DNA of 63,638 nucleotides from Aureococcus anophagefferens (lineage: Eukaryota > Sar > Pelagophyceae > Pelagomonadales > Pelagomonadaceae), in contig NW_008705568.1 in the NCBI RefSeq assembly GCF_000186865.1, positions 322,968-386,605 on the forward strand, read 5' to 3'. Positions 19,760 to 30,700 of this stretch are shown one piece after another. The position numbers were made by a program, and so were the translations under genes. Each line of letters begins with the position of its first letter. Within the stretch, counting starts at the first letter, position 1. The notes under the pieces are model-generated. The model was not told where the DNA came from. It saw only the letters and a list, made by a program, of their open reading frames with translations, and ran no database searches.

Positions 19760-21587
19760 CTAGGACGCGTCCGCGGGCCGCCGCGCGAGCATGTTGGCAA
19801 CTGCGAGGGCCTGGGCCGCGATGGCCGACCCGTAGAAGTGCGTGCCGTCGAAGGTCGCGTCGTAGCGCGCCATCGTGACGTTCGCGAGGTCGAGCACGTC
19901 CCAGGTCGCGTTCGGCGGCGGCGGCCCCGCGGCGACGCGGCGGAGCGCGGAGAGCACCTCCAGGGACTTGCCCGTGCGGAAGTTGCCCTGGCGCCTGCCG
20001 AGCCCGCACGGCGCGCTCTGGAACACGAAGCGGAGCGCGCCGGGGAGCGCGGCGCGGACGCCGTCGACGACGAGCCGCGCGAGCGCCTCGAAGGAGCCGT
20101 CGCAGGTGCCGTCGAGGCTGTGGACCGCGGCAAAGTTCGCGACAACAGCCGTCGGACCCCGCGAATCGCGCGCGGCCGCGGCCCACGTGCGCCGCAGGGG
20201 CCCGAGCACGAGCGACCGGTACTGGTCCTCGCTCCACATCTGGAGGTAGGCCACGCGCGCGGCGCCCGAGACAAACTGGGCCCCGTCGCCGGACGGGTCG
20301 AGGTAGAGCTCCGTGTCCGTGATGGCGGCGCCGAGCCACTCCGCGAAGGCCACGTAGAGGAGCCGCGCGGTGCTGTCGCCGACGAAGAGCACGAGGGGCG
20401 CCTCCGCGGCGAGGGCGCGCTCGAGCTCGCCGCCGTCGAAGTAGTGGTACGCGCAGCCGGGCAGCGCGTAGCGCCACCGGTCGCCCGTGGGCCCGTTCGC
20501 CGCGCGGAGCGCGTCGCGTTTCCGCTCCTCCTGCGCCCAGAGCTTCGGGTCCCTGTCGACGTCCACGGCCGCCAGGCCCGCGAAGCGCCCCTCAGGCCGC
20601 CCTGTGTAGGCCCCGCAGGACGGCCGCGACGCGTCGCGCGCGACCCAGACGCCGCCCGCCGTGTCGCCCGACCGGCACTGCGGCGGCGGCGGCGCGTCGC
20701 GGCACGCGCGCCGGAGCGACTCGCGCTCCCGCTCGAAGCCGTCGGGCGCTTCGGCGTCCGCGACGACGATGCGGAACGCGCCGCCGGGGACCAGCGCGGC
20801 GGCCTCGCACGCGGGCACGTACCAGCCGTGGTTGCCGTCGTGGTCCAAGCGCGCGCCGAGAAACGTGCCGCCGTTCCGCGGGTTGACCCAGCACCTACCA
20901 CGCACGACGGTGACGATGTCTCGTCGTTTTCCCACCCCAAATCTCTCGAACATCGTCACGGCCACAGGACGCTGCCCAGCACTCGTCGCGCCAGGCGTGC
21001 ACGCGGAGCTCGACGCTGTAGTTCCCGGGGAGCCGCGGCGTCCACAGCACCTCGAGCGCGTTCGGGCCCGCGGGCCGCACGCGCGTCCGGAGCACGGACC
21101 GCCGCATCTGCGCGGTCCAGAGGACGCCGTCCCGGGCGACGCCGGGCCCGACGACCAGCGCGTAGAGCGACAGCCCCGCGATGGTGCCCGTGCGGCCGCA
21201 GTCGCTCACGCGCGCGAGCACCGCCGCGGCGCCGGCGGAGAGCGCGCCGTTTGGGCGCGTCGCGACGGGCTGCACGCGAGTCTCCGCGCGCAGCACCGGC
21301 AGCCCGGCGCAGCGGAGGGCCGCGGCCGGCCGCGGGTCGGGCGGCCGCGCCGCGCACGCGGCCGCCGCCGCTACCGTGAGGTTCGCCGTCGCGTTGCTGG
21401 AGAAGTAGGCGTTGGGCTGCGGGTCCGGCAGCGGCGCCGGCCGCGGCAGGCCGCTCTTGAATGTGCCGTGGGTCGGCCGGCAGTGCTTGACGCGCAGCGC
21501 GGTGCACGGTGTTTTTTGGGGGGGCGCGCCGCGCGCCGTGCAGAGGAGGAGCATTGCCAAATGGGCGCCTATCTTCACCATCTTCAT
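19760..21587 (-). CDS. PC-esterase-like (TBL/CASD1-type) protein with introner
   Basis: Exons are 21587-20983 and 20894-19760 (580 codons including the stop; lengths sum to a multiple of three). A signal peptide starts near 21587 (MVKIGAHLAMLLLCTARG). The N-terminal ~200 residues form a beta-rich immunoglobulin-like region (LPGNYSVELRVHAW) like that preceding many PC-esterases. After the intron the frame continues DECW|VNPRNGGTFLG. The catalytic motifs are VLFVGDSTARLLY and TFDGTHFYG (D-x-T-H). The predicted role is O-acyl transfer or removal on a secreted polysaccharide. Confidence 0.75.
20895..20982 (-). mobile_element. Miniature introner (88-nt GT-AG intron)
   Basis: The perfect 8-bp duplication GTGCTGGG (gene sense) occurs at 20975-20982 and 20887-20894. 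The 80-nt insert contains a 10-bp perfect inverted repeat GTGACGATGT/ACATCGTCAC set in from its ends. The donor GT is the first base pair of the duplication and the acceptor is TAG at the element end. The core common to the larger introners is absent, so this is a separate or internally deleted family. Confidence 0.8.
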
Positions 21588-21691
21588 ATGGCATATGATT
21601 GGGGTTGATTCTTCAAGAAGTCATCTTGCCATCGGGCTCGCTATGTTGAACTAGTCACGTTGAAACCAGCCAAAAACAACTTTGCAGGTCG

Positions 21692-23180
21692 ATGGGCTGC
21701 GTCATCATACGCGCGGCGCTGCTCGTCGTCGCGGCCGCCGAGAAGAAACGCGCCCGGAGGTTTTTGGCCCCTAGGCGTCCGCCTGTCATTAGGGTAGCGG
21801 GTATGCGCAAGGACGTTTGGGAGCGCAGGGTCAAGCAGTGCCTCAGGAGCGCCGCGGAGCCGCTACCGACCGCGGCGGTCGCGGGCGCCTGCGGCGGGCG
21901 CGTCGCGGTGGCGCGCAACGCGTCGCTGACCCGCGTGCCGCCCGCGCGGCGCGGCGCCTCGGTCGACGTTTCCGTCGCGTCGTCGAGGCGGCGCGCGCAG
22001 GTGCTCTACTCGTTTCCGGGGAGCGGCAACACGTGGGTCCGCCAGCTCTTGGAGCAGGCGGGCGGCGCGCCCACGGGCAGTCGGTACCTCGACGCCCACA
22101 TCGCCAAGGTCATGCCCCACGAGTGCGACGACGTCGCGGGCGAGGGCGCGTGTACCGGGCGACGACGCGGCGCGGCCGACGTCGCCTCTCCTCGCGCGGA
22201 CCGTCGGCCGCGCAGGTACGCGGCGATCAAGGTCCACCCGCTGCGGCACGCCGCCGGGACGCTGGACGCCGGGACGCGCGCGAGGCCCGGGGCCAACTTC
22301 CGCCTGGTAAACCCGCTCTGCGGCGGGCGCGTCGACCGGGCGATCATGCTCGTCCGCCACCCCGTGACGGCCTTCTGGAGCGCGTCCGGCGGCGTCGAAG
22401 CGGGGCGCGCCGTCCGCCGACGCGCGGGCCCCCGCAGGCGACTGGCAGCGGAGCTACCACCACAATCGGCACGACGCGGCCGCGACGCTCGACGACTGGG
22501 CGAGCCTCCGGCCGAAATGGGAGGCCGACGTCACGCGGGCGGCGGCGGAGAAGGGCCGGGCCGAGGGCTACGCCGTCCGCTCCCGCGCGGCCTCGCGCGC
22601 GGCCCGTCGGTCGCGGACGTCGCGGCGCCGGCGCAGGCGCAGTACCGCGACGTGTGGAACGCGTCCGCGCGAACCTACGGGGCCTGGCTCCGGGACCATC
22701 CCGGTCCGGCCCACACCATATTCCTCAAGTTCGAGCGGCTCACCGACGCGCGGCACCGGCGCGGGCGTCCGTCGCGCGGCGAGGGACGCCGCGGCCGGCC
22801 GGACGTCGACCGGGGGGCGCCCGCAGGCGCGGACGCGCGTCGGCGAGCTGCGGGCCGCGCTGGCCTTCGCGGGCCTCGGGGGCGTGCCCGACGCGCGGAC
22901 AACCCCCTGCTCCATCGCGCGCGGGACCCGTCGCTCGTCGACTGCGCGCGGCGCGGCGTCTCTTTCGACCCCCGCGCGTCCGACTCGGCGATCGACGCCC
23001 CCGCAGGCCCACGCCTGGACGCCCCAGCTCATGCGGGACGCCTGGCGCGTCGTCGGCGCGGCCGCGGGCCGCTTCGACTACTCGGCGGAGAACTGGCGGC
23101 GTCCCCCGGAAGGCGCGGCGCCCGCGGCGCCCGTCGACGCGGCGGCGATCTTTGCCCTCGACTGGGCGGCCTCGGGCTAG
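21692..23180 (+). CDS. PAPS-dependent sulfotransferase (WSCD-like), multi-exon
   Basis: The N-terminus is a signal anchor (MGCVIIRAALLVVAAAEKKR). The 5'-PAPS loop LYSFPGSGNTWVRQLLE (near 22010) and the 3'-phosphate site IMLVRHPVTAFWS (near 22345) identify a sulfotransferase of the WSC-domain/WSCD type. Intron 22150-22215 is clear and in frame (EGA|YAAIKVHP). Others end at 22437, at about 22635 and at 22814, but their donors are ambiguous and some may be GC. GDWQRSYHHNRHDAA and YRDVWNASARTYGAWL are convincing exon pieces. Near 22890 the good frame switches (VPDAR to NPLLHRARDPSL), suggesting a 1-nt error. The last exon ends FALDWAASG. It probably sulfates a Golgi glycan. Confidence 0.65.
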
Positions 23181-23412
23181 CGGACCCTGCTAACCAGCGA
23201 GGCGCGGGGGAGGACGGCGTCGAGGAGCGGGTTCGAGAGGACCCTGTCCCGGTCGTATACGTAGGCGCGGCCAAAACCCGTGCCGACGCCTCGGTTCGCG
23301 GCGCAGATTGCCGGCGCCTGCGGCGAGCGCCGCCCGGCGGGCAAGACGCAGGGCCAGCCCTGCCGCGCGCCGCCCCGCGACCCGGAGGCCGCCTAGGAAT
23401 TTCCTAGGGGCC

Positions 23413-25459
23413 TTAGTGCATCTGGTTGTTCACGCCCCGGCGCGCCTTCTTCCGGTAGCCCCGGCGGAGGTTGAAGATCGAGCGGCCCGCCCGTCCTCGA
23501 GGGCCGTCCTCGGGGGGCGGCGGCGCGCCGCCCTCGGGCGGCGGCGGCGCGAGGCGCGGCGCAAAGGGCGCGGCCGGAGGCGCCGCGGCCGCGTCCGCGC
23601 CGCGCTGCGCGGCCTCGGCCGCGGCGAGCCGCTCCTGGAGGCGCGAGATGTCCGCGCGCAGGCGCGCGACGTCCGCGGACGCCGGCGGCGCCGCCGGTGG
23701 CGCCGCCGCGCGCGCGGGCGCGGGCACCGGTGGCGCGGGCCCGTCCTCGCAGATCTTCGTCACGCGGGCCGCGTCCCAGCCTCGGACGGCGCCGCCGCCG
23801 CAGGGCGCGTCGTGCGTGGGGAACGCCGCGCGCCAGCCTTCGGGCACGCAGTAGGCCATCTCCCCGGCGTTCTGCACCGCCGCCGCCGGCGGCGGCTTGA
23901 CGCAGTCGTAGCCGCCGACGTATTTCGCGAGGCAGAAGGCGCGGTTCGCGTCCTCGCGCCGCGCGTAGAGCTCCGGTGTGTACTCGAAGTAGAGCACCGG
24001 GTGGCGCTCCCGCAGGAGCTTCGCGGCGCCGGCGAGGGCCTCGTACTCGTGGCCCTGGATGTCCAGCTTGACCACGGCGACGCGCGCCGGGTCGACGCCG
24101 CCGACCGCCTCGAGCTCGCCGTCGAGCGCGACGCCGCGCACCGTCGCCTGGACAGGAAACAAAAATATTCAACACGACATATTTTTTCACTGTATAAAAA
24201 AGAACTCGAGAGAAAACGATCCATCCAAAAATCAGCCAATACGACTTTGATCTGACCGAGATAGAGAGGTTTGAAGTTTTTGCTGGACAGGGCGTTCCAC
24301 TGGTCGTTTCCCACACAGACCGCAACCTCGCGCACGCGCTCGCGCCGCGCCTTGACGCGGGCCGCGTCTTGCTTGATCGCCTCGAGCGACGACGAGTCCC
24401 CCGCGAGGTGGAGCGTCACCTCGGAGGGGCGCCGCGTCACCGCCGCGTGGACGACGCGCGTCCCGGCGGTCGCGCCCCACGCCGCTTGTAGCCGCGCGTG
24501 CTCGTCGACGTTGGGCTCGAAGGCCACGACGTCGAAGCCCAGCAGGCCCGCGGCGACGGTCTCGCCCCCGAAGGCTGCGCCGACGTCGAAGAGCACGGGC
24601 CGCGGCGCCGCGGAGGCGTTCAGCGCGCCAGACCGCAGCAGCCGGGAGACGAACGCGCAGAGGTGGATCGCGTCCTTGGGCAGCCCCCAGCCCCGCGGCG
24701 GCGCGAACTCGCGTTTCCCGAATCTGACCTTGGCGACGCGCCCGTCCCGGTTGTCCACGGCGCGCGACGCGTGGAAGGCGTCTATCGGGCACTCGCGCTG
24801 CGCCGCGCCGGCGCCCAAGACATGCTCCACGTGCGCACCATGCCGAAGAGCACCGCGGCGTACTTGGCGCCGGCGTCGGCGATCGTCGCGTGCTCGAAGG
24901 CGTCCGCCGACGACCGGTGGCGGCCGTCGGCCCACCACCGCCGGAACGCCGCCTCGCCGCTGCTGTTGGAGACGTTGATCGCGCGCGCCGCGGCGGCCGT
25001 CGGCGAGGCGTCGATCGCGGGTCCGAGGAACGCGGGAGCGGCGGACGACTCGGCCGCGCCGCCGTCGGACGCCGCCGGCCTCGGCGACGGCGCGGGCGTG
25101 GCGAACGCTTCGGCGGCGGTCCCCCCGTCGGCACCGTTCGAATCGTCGGACGACGCCGGCGTCGGCTTCGGCGCCGGCGCCGGCGCGCCGACGACGTCGG
25201 CGGCGGCGGCGGTGCGGTTCGAGCCGCCGTCGTCGGACGACAACGGCTTCGGCTTCGGCGCCGGACTCGCGCGGGGCTTCGGCGCCGGCCGCGGCGCCGG
25301 GCGCGGCCGCTTGATCAACTGCTGCATCTCGTGCTGGTGGTGCATCGCCTTTTTCCGCGACACCGGAATCGGGCGCCCCGCATTGGCCGCGCGGCGCGGA
25401 CGAGTCGTCGCCGGGGCTGCGCCAGAAGCGATGCAGAGACCCAGCAGCACCAGGTTCAT
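23413..25459 (-). CDS. FkbM-family methyltransferase, secretory, three exons
   Basis: Exons are 25459-24839, 24797-24294 and 24147-23413 (619 residues; the lengths sum to a multiple of three). The start at 25459 begins a leader (MNLVLLGLCIASGAAP), followed by a long Pro/Ala/Ser stem. The catalytic domain contains LFDVGAAFGGETVAAGLL (SAM-binding motif I near 24580), VVAFEPNVDEHARL (acidic motif II), and VVKLDIQGHEYEAL (the I-x-G-x-E/H-E motif typical of FkbM). After it come a Cys-containing segment, an Ala-rich coiled coil (ADVARLRADISRLQERL) and a Pro-rich tail. FkbM enzymes usually O-methylate sugars or polyketides. Beside sugar-modifying genes, a glycan methyltransferase is the likely role. 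Confidence 0.75.
24148..24293 (+). mobile_element. Older introner in the FkbM gene (146-nt GC-AG intron)
   Basis: The ends are CTGGACAG at both termini in inverted form (plus strand 24148-24155 and 24283-24290), with A-rich subterminal sequence. The interior contains the introner core CCAAAAATCAGCC near 24225-24237 and GACCGAGATAGAGAGG near 24254-24270, in inverted orientation relative to the gene. No 8-bp duplication survives. In gene sense the intron runs GCCCTG...TCCAG and restores NDQWN|ATVRGV. Much of it is AT-rich, in contrast with the surrounding coding sequence. Confidence 0.75.
24798..24838 (-). other. 41-nt GT-AG intron in the FkbM gene
   Basis: In gene sense it is GTGCGCAC...GGCGCAG. 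Removing it joins LFGM to RECPIDAFHAS in frame. It is among the shortest introns here and has no transposon signature. Confidence 0.65.
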
Positions 25460-25650
25460 CGCGATGGATGTGTGTGGGCATCTGGGCAGCCCATCGATCG
25501 TTCGCGCATCGTCAACAACTCGGCTTGAACGGTCCTTCCCCTGAAACGTCAACTCGAGCCACTGCCGACTGCCACTGCGCATAACTTTTGTCCACGGCGA
25601 CGCCCGCAGCGCGGCGCCGACGCCGCCTTACGCGTTCGCGTCGCGTCGCC

Positions 25651-27360
25651 ATGAGCGACCCCTGCGCCTTCGGCGACCGCCACTGCACGCTGCCGCCGCC
25701 GCAGAAGCTGCCGTGCGTCTGGGTGGGCCCCAAGGACGGCAAGTGGGTCAAGGTCGTCGACGCCGAGGACGTCGACTCATCGGCGCCCGTGCCCTGCCCG
25801 CCGGCGGGCGCGCCCGGCGACCACGACGCGAGTATCGTCTTCGTCGCCATCGCCGCCTTCCGCGACTCGCTCTGCGCGACGACGCTCGAGGGCCTGTTCG
25901 GGCGGGCCGAGTACCCGGACCGCGTCCGCGTCGCCGTCGTGCAGCAGAACAAGCCCGAGGACGACGACTGCTACGAGGCCTACTGCGCCAAGGCGCGCGC
26001 GTCCCGGGGCCTCGGCGACGACGCGCCCTGCCCCTACGGCGACCACATTTCGGTCAAACGGTTCTCGAGCGACGAGGCGAAAGGGCCGACGTGGGCGCGC
26101 GCGCAGGACGCGGACATGCTGCCCGACGACGCCGAGTTCTGCCTGCGGACGGACAGCCACATGGCCTTCGCCAACGACTGGGACACGAAGCAGATCGCCC
26201 AGTGGTACGGCGCGCGGAACGAGTACGCGGTCCTTTCGACGTACGTGGCCGACGCGAACCAGATCAACGAGGACGGCAGCGAGAAGAACATCAACAACGT
26301 CTGGGAGGTGCCCCACCTCTGCTCCATTTTGTGGCAGGACGGCCACGTGCGCAACATGCAGGCCAAGGCCGCGCGGCTCTTGGAGAAGCCCAAGCTCACG
26401 ACGCTGTGGGCCGCGGGGCTCTCGTTTTCCCGGTGCCACGCGGAGCGGGCCGTGCCCTACGACCCGCACACGCCCTACATCTTCTGGGGCGAGGAGTTCT
26501 CGCGGACGGCGCGGTTCTTCACGAATGGCTACGACATCTACACGCCCCCGCGGACCATCGTCGCGCACGACTACAAGCACACCCAGGGCGACCCGTCGCA
26601 CTTCAAGTGGAACGGCAAGGGCGGCCCGCGCCTGAACCAGAACAAGACCATCGTGGCCCAGCGCGACGCGGCGAACCGGCGCATCTGGACGCTGCTGGGC
26701 ATGCCGGGCGGCGACCCGGACCCCGCGGCGCGGCGGCGGCTCGGCGCCTACGGTCTCGGCGACAAGCGGTCGCTCGACGACCTCGTCGCCTTCACGGGCA
26801 TCAACCTCTACAACCGGACCATCGGCCCGAACCGCTGCGGCAACATCGACTGGGTGCCCTGGCGCTGCGGCGCCGCGGCGCCGCCGAAACCGCCGGCCGC
26901 GGCCGCCGCGCCGGAGCCGCCCGCGGCGCCGGCCTTCGACGTCGCCGCCTGGCAGCGGTCCTTCGAGGCGCAGCAGGCCGCGGCGGCGGCGCAGCGCGCG
27001 GCGCGCGAGGCCGCGCGCGCGACGGACCGGCCGGAGGAGTCCTGGGAGGACCGCCTGCCGGGGGGCGTCGTCGGGGAGCTCGAGCGGGACCTCGTCCGCG
27101 CGGAGCGCTTCGTCGAGAGGGAGTTCGTGAGCTTCGAGCAGATGGCCGCCCAGCGCGCCATCAAGTCCGTCATGCACCACAAGCACCCCCGCGGCGCCGA
27201 CGCGGCGCCGGCGCACACCGCGGACAACGCGCCCATCCCGCCGACGACCGTGCTCCTCGGCCTCCTCGGCCTCTGGACGGCCGTCAAGGCGCTCAACGTC
27301 ATCTTCCGCGGCAAGTCCAAGCGCCAGGCCCTCGGCCTCCCCGTCGCCAAGGTCGTCTGA
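25651..27360 (+). CDS. GT60-type polypeptide GlcNAc transferase with C-terminal membrane anchor
   Basis: 569 residues, intronless, with the start at 25651 (MSDPCAFGDRHC). The glycosyltransferase domain has the GT60 layout: SIVFVAIAAFRDSLCATTLE, RVAVVQQNKPEDDDC, CLRTDSHMAFANDWD (the D-x-H metal motif near 26150), LWAAGLSFSRCHAE and PYIFWGEEFSRTARFF. Characterised relatives add GlcNAc to hydroxyproline of Skp1 in the cytosol or act in the Golgi. The C-terminus has an Ala/Glu-rich helix and a hydrophobic segment TTVLLGLLGLWTAVKAL about 25 residues from the end. There is no signal peptide, so it may be tail-anchored and face the cytosol. A start-codon-proximal GT-rich leader was not seen. Confidence 0.78.
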   Translation: MSDPCAFGDRHCTLPPPQKLPCVWVGPKDGKWVKVVDAEDVDSSAPVPCPPAGAPGDHDASIVFVAIAAFRDSLCATTLEGLFGRAEYPDRVRVAVVQQNKPEDDDCYEAYCAKARASRGLGDDAPCPYGDHISVKRFSSDEAKGPTWARAQDADMLPDDAEFCLRTDSHMAFANDWDTKQIAQWYGARNEYAVLSTYVADANQINEDGSEKNINNVWEVPHLCSILWQDGHVRNMQAKAARLLEKPKLTTLWAAGLSFSRCHAERAVPYDPHTPYIFWGEEFSRTARFFTNGYDIYTPPRTIVAHDYKHTQGDPSHFKWNGKGGPRLNQNKTIVAQRDAANRRIWTLLGMPGGDPDPAARRRLGAYGLGDKRSLDDLVAFTGINLYNRTIGPNRCGNIDWVPWRCGAAAPPKPPAAAAAPEPPAAPAFDVAAWQRSFEAQQAAAAAQRAAREAARATDRPEESWEDRLPGGVVGELERDLVRAERFVEREFVSFEQMAAQRAIKSVMHHKHPRGADAAPAHTADNAPIPPTTVLLGLLGLWTAVKALNVIFRGKSKRQALGLPVAKVV

Positions 27361-27757
27361 GACTTATTTTTTTAACACGCGGTGAGAGGCACGGTCGCGC
27401 GACGGCGTCGACGCGGGAAAAAAAAAATACCGGGATGCCCTTCAACATTGACATGTCTGATGTCGCGAGAGGGACTAGGGAAGTAGCAAATTTAGAGGGC
27501 CGACGAGGGCTGGGGGCTGCCCTATGGCGCGGGCGTGCCGCGAAGGCGTTTGCCTCGCCTAGGCCCGTCGCGGGGCGCGCCGACGCGGGAACCGTCGACC
27601 GCCGCGCGGTTTCGTGTCCTCGGCCGCCGCCGGGCCGGTGATCCGGCCGGCGCCCGCGCCGCGAGCGCCGCGGCCGCCGCGGCGCGAGGGTCGGTCGCGG
27701 CCGTAGATTCCGCGAATCCCGCCCGCCGCGGCGCCGCGGCCCGTCGACCGAGGCAGC
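27361..27757. other. Intergenic region with T and A tracts
   Basis: It follows the GT60 stop and precedes the cyclase ATG. It contains a T7 tract near 27365 and an A10 tract near 27419. The downstream half is GC-rich with Ala/Arg-type frames on both strands that do not look like protein. It presumably holds the 3' end of one transcript and the promoter of the next. Confidence 0.4.
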
Positions 27758-30700
27758 ATGGGGCGGGCCTGGGCGCCCGTGCTCGGCCGCCCGAGCGAGA
27801 AGTCGCTCGCGCGGGAGCCGAGCCGCGGCCTCGCGCGGGGCAAGTCCGTCGTGACGTTCGAGGTCGACCAGCCGGCCCTCGGCGACGACGGCGACGGCGA
27901 CGAGGCGCCGGAGGCGAAGCGGTCCCTCTTCTGCCCGCGGCCCGGCTCGTCGCCGCGGCGCCGCGAGCTCGACGCGACGTCGCGCAACGACCTCCTCAAC
28001 GCGTTCGCCACAGGGCAGGAACAGGGTGATTCAACGTAGCTTCAACGTGAGTGTTCCGCGCGCGCGCGTTTCGGAAACAGCACCCACGCTTCGAGAGCGC
28101 TCCGAGAGATGATCGCTCGTCCAAAAATCAGCCGAAACGAGCGGAAAGCGACCGAGAGAGGAGCCTTTGAAGTCGGGAATTTCGCACCCGTTTCCTGCCC
28201 AGGTTCGCGAAGTTCAGCCCCGCGGGCGTCCACGCGGAGCTCACGGACCTCGGCGGCTCCGAGTCGAGCTTCCGGGCCATGAGCCGCAAGTTCATGCAGA
28301 AGACCTTCACGGAGCCGTCCGCGCGGTCCACGCGCGGCGCGCTCCTCTTCGTCGACATCTCGGGATTTACAAGATTGTCGACGTCCCTGGGCATCGAGGC
28401 CCTGAAGCGCCACATCAACGCCATCTACACGCGCGCCGTCGACATCATCGTCAAGCACGGCGGCGACGTGCTGAAGTTCGCCGGCGACGCCATGCTCATC
28501 ACGTGGCTCGCGGCGAGCGACGGCGACGTCGCGCTGAACGGCGTCGTGGCCGCGGCGGCGAACTGCGCGCTGGCGTTGCAGGGCCCGGGGTCCGTGCACC
28601 ACGTCAAGGAGGACGGCGTGGACGTGCACCTGTCCATGCACTGCGCGTTGGGCGCCGGGAAGCTCACGGCCTACCGGCTCGGGGACCGGGACCGCTGGGA
28701 GTTCATCGTCGCGGGCGAGCCGCTCGAGCAGATCCGCGTCGCGGAGCCGTGCGCGTCCGCGGGGCAGACGTCGCTGTCGCCCGAGGTCTGGCGCCGCCTG
28801 GCGCGCAACGGCTTCTCCGGGGCGCCGAGCGACCTGGAGCCGTCCGTGTTCCTGCTGCACGGGCGGCTCCGCCAGTCGATGACGTCGCTCATGTTCCGCG
28901 GCAAGTCGAGCAGCGACGTCGGCGCGGCGCCGAAGCGGTCGGGCGAGCGGTCCAACTCCTACCGGTCGCCGCGCGGCGACGCCATCGCGCGCGAGATCCC
29001 GGACCTGATCCAGCTCCAGCACAAGGCGCGGACGTCGTTCCGGCTCCGGCTCCGCGCGCACGCGGAGGTATTGAAGTGCTTCACGGTGCCCGCGGTCCAG
29101 GAGATCTACGAGTCCCTGGGCTCCGCCGGCGAGCTCCAGCGCGAGCGCAAGGACTCGAGCTCGCGGCGCGCGCCCGAGGACCATTTGGCGGAGCAGCGCC
29201 AGGTGACGACGGTGTTCATCAACGTCGTCGGCCTCGGCGACGCGCTCATGGACGGCGAGCTCGACAAGGTCCAGGACTGCTTCATGACGGTCCAGCTCTG
29301 CGTGCGGGACCGCGGCGGCATGCTGCGCCAGTTCATCGTCGACGACAAGGGCGTCGTCGCCATCGCGTTCTTCGGGGTTCGAGGGTCGTCGTTCGAGGAC
29401 AACGAGTACCGCGCGGTGCGCTTCACGCTCGCCGTCGTCCGCGCGCTGAAGCGCCTCGACGTCGACGCCTACTGCGGCATCACGGTCGGCAAGGGCTTCT
29501 GCGGCCTCGTGGGCGCGCCGAACCGGTGCGAGTACGCGGTCATGGGGCCGACGGTGAACCTCGCCGCGCGGTTGATGGCCGCGGCCTCCAAAAAGCAGTC
29601 GGAGCCCATCTTCGTCGACGAGCGCGTGTCGCGGGCCGCGCGCCAGTCCCAGTCGACGCGCCACGTCTTCACGGCCATGGAGCCCATCAAGGCCAAGGGC
29701 TTCGCGGAGCCCGTCAAGGTCTTCGCGCTCGCCGAGTCGGAGCGCGACCGGGGCCGCGTGACCGCGAGCGCGGCCCACGAGGCCCAGGTGCCCTTCACGG
29801 GCCGCGAGAAGCTGCTGGCGTCCATCGACGGCATCGTCGAGGCCGCCGCGCGCGAGGACGAGTCCGCGTCGCCGCAGCCGGACTCGCCGGGGAGCCCGCG
29901 GAGCCCGCTGTCGCCGAAGCGGCTGCTCGAGACCATGGGCCAGTCGACGCGCAAGCTCGTGGCGACGACGTCGTCGGCGTCGGCGGGCGCGCTCTTCCCG
30001 GGCCGCGCGTCGTCGCCGTCGGGCTCGAGCCGGTCGCTGAAGGCGTCGGCGACGCCGTCGCCCCGGACGTCGCCGTCGCTGCGGCTGCGGTCCCTGAGCG
30101 GCCCGCCCAAGTCCGACGACCCGGAGAGCGTCGTCCGCCTCGTCTGCGTCGACGGCGAGAGCGGGTTGGGCAAGAGCCGGCTCCTGAGGGAGATCGCGGA
30201 GAAGCACGGCGGCGCGTGGGACGTCGTGGAAGCGTCCGCGGACGCGGTGACGCTCCAGCGGCCCTTCGCCATCTGGATCAACGTGATCCGCAGCCTCGTC
30301 TACGCGCGCCACGGCGGCCGGAGCCCGCGGGCCGCCGACGTCGTCCGCGCGCTCGGCCGCGCGGACGCGCGGTCGGGCAACGCCGCGGAAGACGCGAGTT
30401 TGCGGACGCGCCACTCCGAGGACGCGAACCCGAAGCCGTCGCCGTCGCGGGCCCTGTCGACGAAGCTCCGCAAGGCCAGCGGCGCGTTGGCGGGGGCCGG
30501 CGACGACGACAAGCACTCGCTGAGCCGCTTCATCCGCGAGCGGATGACGAAGTCCCAAGTCGCGGCCTACGGCGACCGCCTCGCGTTCCTCGACGGCGAC
30601 GGCATGGACTCGCCGGAGTGGACGGCGCTGAACAAGAGCTTCAAGCTGGAGATCCTCGCCGCGGCCATCGCGGCGCTCGTGGCCGCGCCGAGCCGCCGCG

